DNA from: a bacterium UBP17_UBA6191
GTDB lineage: Bacteria; Muiribacteriota; UBA6191
Length of the DNA: 8,005 nt
Direction: 5' to 3'
Assembly: GCA_002422125.1 (NCBI GenBank)
Contig: DITF01000158.1
Location: forward strand, 1-8,005
Positions 6,698 through 8,005 of this stretch are shown here, piece by piece (positions within the stretch are counted from its first letter, which is position 1; every line of letters begins with the position of its first letter). A program made the position numbers and the translations under genes. Under the pieces are notes generated by a model, which saw only the letters and a program-made list of their open reading frames with translations, was not told where the DNA came from and did not search any database.

Positions 6698-7592
6698 GGT
6701 ATTAGCCGAAAAATATGGTAGTGCTGAGCCCTTGGGTGGATTTTCCGATGTTCTCAAAATTGGTCCCCACAGTGTGCTTATGGTTCAAGACCAGTCACTG
6801 CATCTGATTAATCCTGGAAATTCAGGAATTGCTGCCTTGGCTAAGGTTATTCAAGAGGTTCGCCGCAGAGATTTGCCTTTAACGACCTTGTTTTTGACAA
6901 CCTCCCATCCGTTTTATTCCACGGAACTACATTTATACCAGGGGCTTAGCAGTATCGATTCCAAAAAATTTGGATTTAAGGTGTTTACGCATCAGAAAAA
7001 TGCCAGTTATGCAGAGGGTGCCTCAGTTGTGACATTTTCCTCAGCCGAGGAATTTTTGAAAATCGGCGGGCGCCGTTATTTTGTGGTGCAGACCCCGGGA
7101 AATCGTCCTGAATGTGATCAAGTATCTCTTTTTGACTTAAAAAATCGGATTTTATTTCTGGGTGAATTATTGCAGCCCCAGGGAGAAAGTTATGAATTCT
7201 GTACCTTTGTGACTCCAGTCCCTGATCATGCCGACCCCGATGCCGTTGTGGGGTCCATTCAAAACCTAAAAAGTCTGGCCTTTGAATATTCCTATTGTGT
7301 GAATGGACAGTTTTTAGATCGAAGCCGGACCTATGTCTGGATGGAAGTCACTCAAAAGGTCTTGGAACGAATTGCCTATTATGCTCGCAAGGTAGTTTGG
7401 GAAGAAGATTCTGGTGATTTATTGGAAAATGCTAAAAAGGTCATGTTTAAGGTAGCTATGGAGAGAAATATGAGTTTAGATTTGATCTATGCCAGAATGG
7501 ATTCGCCTATTGGAGAAGCTTCTGATTTTGAGAAGTACGATCTACCGCCTATTTCTTTTTATCTTCGTCGTTTTGGCATGCAGGGAGTGTGA
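6639..7592 (+). CDS. Metallo-beta-lactamase-fold protein with degenerate metal site
   Basis: A 317-residue protein with no signal peptide, probably cytoplasmic. Residues about 35-225 follow the order of a metallo-beta-lactamase (MBL) fold: strands VLKIGPHSVLMVQ and LHLINPGNSG (normally ...DxG), a helix, LTTLFLTTSH (81-90, normally ending THxHxDH), a second half with FVVQTPGNRP (148-157, normally TPGH), ILFLGELL (171-178, normally GD) and CVNGQ (220-224, normally GHG). Nearly all metal ligands differ: the THxHxDH segment reads SHPFYST with only His90 possibly kept, TPGH is TPGN, GD is GE, and the last His is missing. It is therefore probably not a standard two-metal hydrolase. The C-terminal helices (about 235-280) resemble the extra helical part many MBL proteins carry. 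The gene overlaps uvrA by 59 bases and the next gene by one base (TGATG), so all three are likely co-expressed. The fold assignment is by eye; a loss of function is inference. Confidence 0.6.
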   Translation: MSKKNNLESELLQLLAQSNEVLAEKYGSAEPLGGFSDVLKIGPHSVLMVQDQSLHLINPGNSGIAALAKVIQEVRRRDLPLTTLFLTTSHPFYSTELHLYQGLSSIDSKKFGFKVFTHQKNASYAEGASVVTFSSAEEFLKIGGRRYFVVQTPGNRPECDQVSLFDLKNRILFLGELLQPQGESYEFCTFVTPVPDHADPDAVVGSIQNLKSLAFEYSYCVNGQFLDRSRTYVWMEVTQKVLERIAYYARKVVWEEDSGDLLENAKKVMFKVAMERNMSLDLIYARMDSPIGEASDFEKYDLPPISFYLRRFGMQGV

Positions 7593-8005
7593 TGCTCGGT
7601 CCTGGTGAAATGATTCACAATCAGTTGCAGCAACTGGTATTGATGGTGCCAGCGGTACTTCTGGTATCCTGGGTCCGAGGCTATGCCTTGGCCCTTACTG
7701 AATCCTGCCTTTTGGGAAGGTCTTGGAATAGAGTGTCTAAAGGTCTGGCTCAATATCTGGATCCAATGGGCTCTTTTGCTTACCTTATGGTTCAGGTTGG
7801 ATGGCACGATTTAAGCCCATTTGATAATGCTAGGCTACAAAAACCCAAATCTCAAGCCCTGTTGCACTTGGGTGCTGGTTTGGCTTCCGTGGGAGTGGCC
7901 GGAGTTTTACAATTATTCCTGATTTTGGTACTAAGTATGGTTCAAGGGCAGGAGTCAAAGTTTACGGGCCTTTTGGGAAGCCTGAGTGCCGTAATTTTTT
8001 TGAGT
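7592..8005 (+). CDS. Membrane protein resembling a site-2 protease (M50) without HExxH (partial)
   Basis: The first 138 residues of a gene that runs off the window. It begins at an ATG overlapping the previous stop by one base (TGATG), a typical coupled start; AGGGAG (7582-7587) is a good Shine-Dalgarno site. A membrane segment covers about residues 12-35, another about 93-117, and a third begins near 127. The layout matches bacterial site-2 proteases of the soluble-spaced M50 type: a first helix normally holding HEYAHA, a GR...HxDPxG stretch, GW.kPvP, and AGP.aN in the next helix. Here these read RGYALAL (29-35), LDPMGS (56-61), GWHDLSP (70-76) and LGAGLASVG (93-101). Both zinc histidines and the catalytic Glu are absent, and there is no HExxH anywhere in the visible part. 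It is probably a catalytically dead S2P relative. The third ligand motif lies beyond the window. An unrelated polytopic membrane protein remains possible. Confidence 0.55.
   Translation, partial: MLGPGEMIHNQLQQLVLMVPAVLLVSWVRGYALALTESCLLGRSWNRVSKGLAQYLDPMGSFAYLMVQVGWHDLSPFDNARLQKPKSQALLHLGAGLASVGVAGVLQLFLILVLSMVQGQESKFTGLLGSLSAVIFLS

Noticed and set aside
1..8005. CRISPR arrays, tRNA or rRNA genes, insertion sequences, transposases, phage genes
   Set aside because: No direct-repeat/spacer pattern, no tRNA-like cloverleaf in the short gaps, no mobile-element proteins or terminal repeats were seen. Nearly all bases are coding.

Overview
The window looks like chromosomal DNA of a Gram-negative bacterium of moderate GC content. 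The evidence is a class III prepilin peptide, a lipobox lipoprotein, a Sec-secreted protein and a standard UvrA. All seven supported genes lie on the + strand and are tightly packed. The mix of pilus-type genes, long coupled gene chains and TTG/ATG starts would suit a Bdellovibrionota/Oligoflexia-like or other former deltaproteobacterial genome. This is an impression from style, not a proven assignment.

Layout. (1) Bases 1-2113 are the end of a pilin/pseudopilin cluster: the tail of an upstream gene, a minor prepilin of the PilW/GspJ kind, and a large (477 aa) PilX/GspK-like membrane-anchored protein with six exported cysteines. Each overlaps the next by about 20 bases. (2) Bases 2177-3659 are a two-gene envelope unit: a lipoprotein with a C-terminal cysteine-peptidase-like (NlpC/P60 or CHAP type) domain, then a secreted, mostly helical protein of unknown family. 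(3) Bases 3660-3796 are the only real regulatory gap. It holds two short inverted repeats and a perfect TTGACA box. (4) Bases 3797-6697 encode a full-length UvrA with every expected ATPase and zinc motif. (5) Bases 6639-8005 hold two genes chained to uvrA by overlaps of 59 bases and 1 base.

The most interesting part is the pair after uvrA. The first gene reads as a metallo-beta-lactamase fold whose metal-binding residues are nearly all replaced. The second, cut by the window edge, reads as a site-2 protease (M50) relative in which the HExxH zinc motif has become RGYAL. Two adjacent, translationally coupled 'dead' metalloenzyme-like proteins behind uvrA suggest a non-catalytic system (scaffold, sensor or regulator). 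That role is inference: the fold assignments rest on motif reading by eye, and no search was run.
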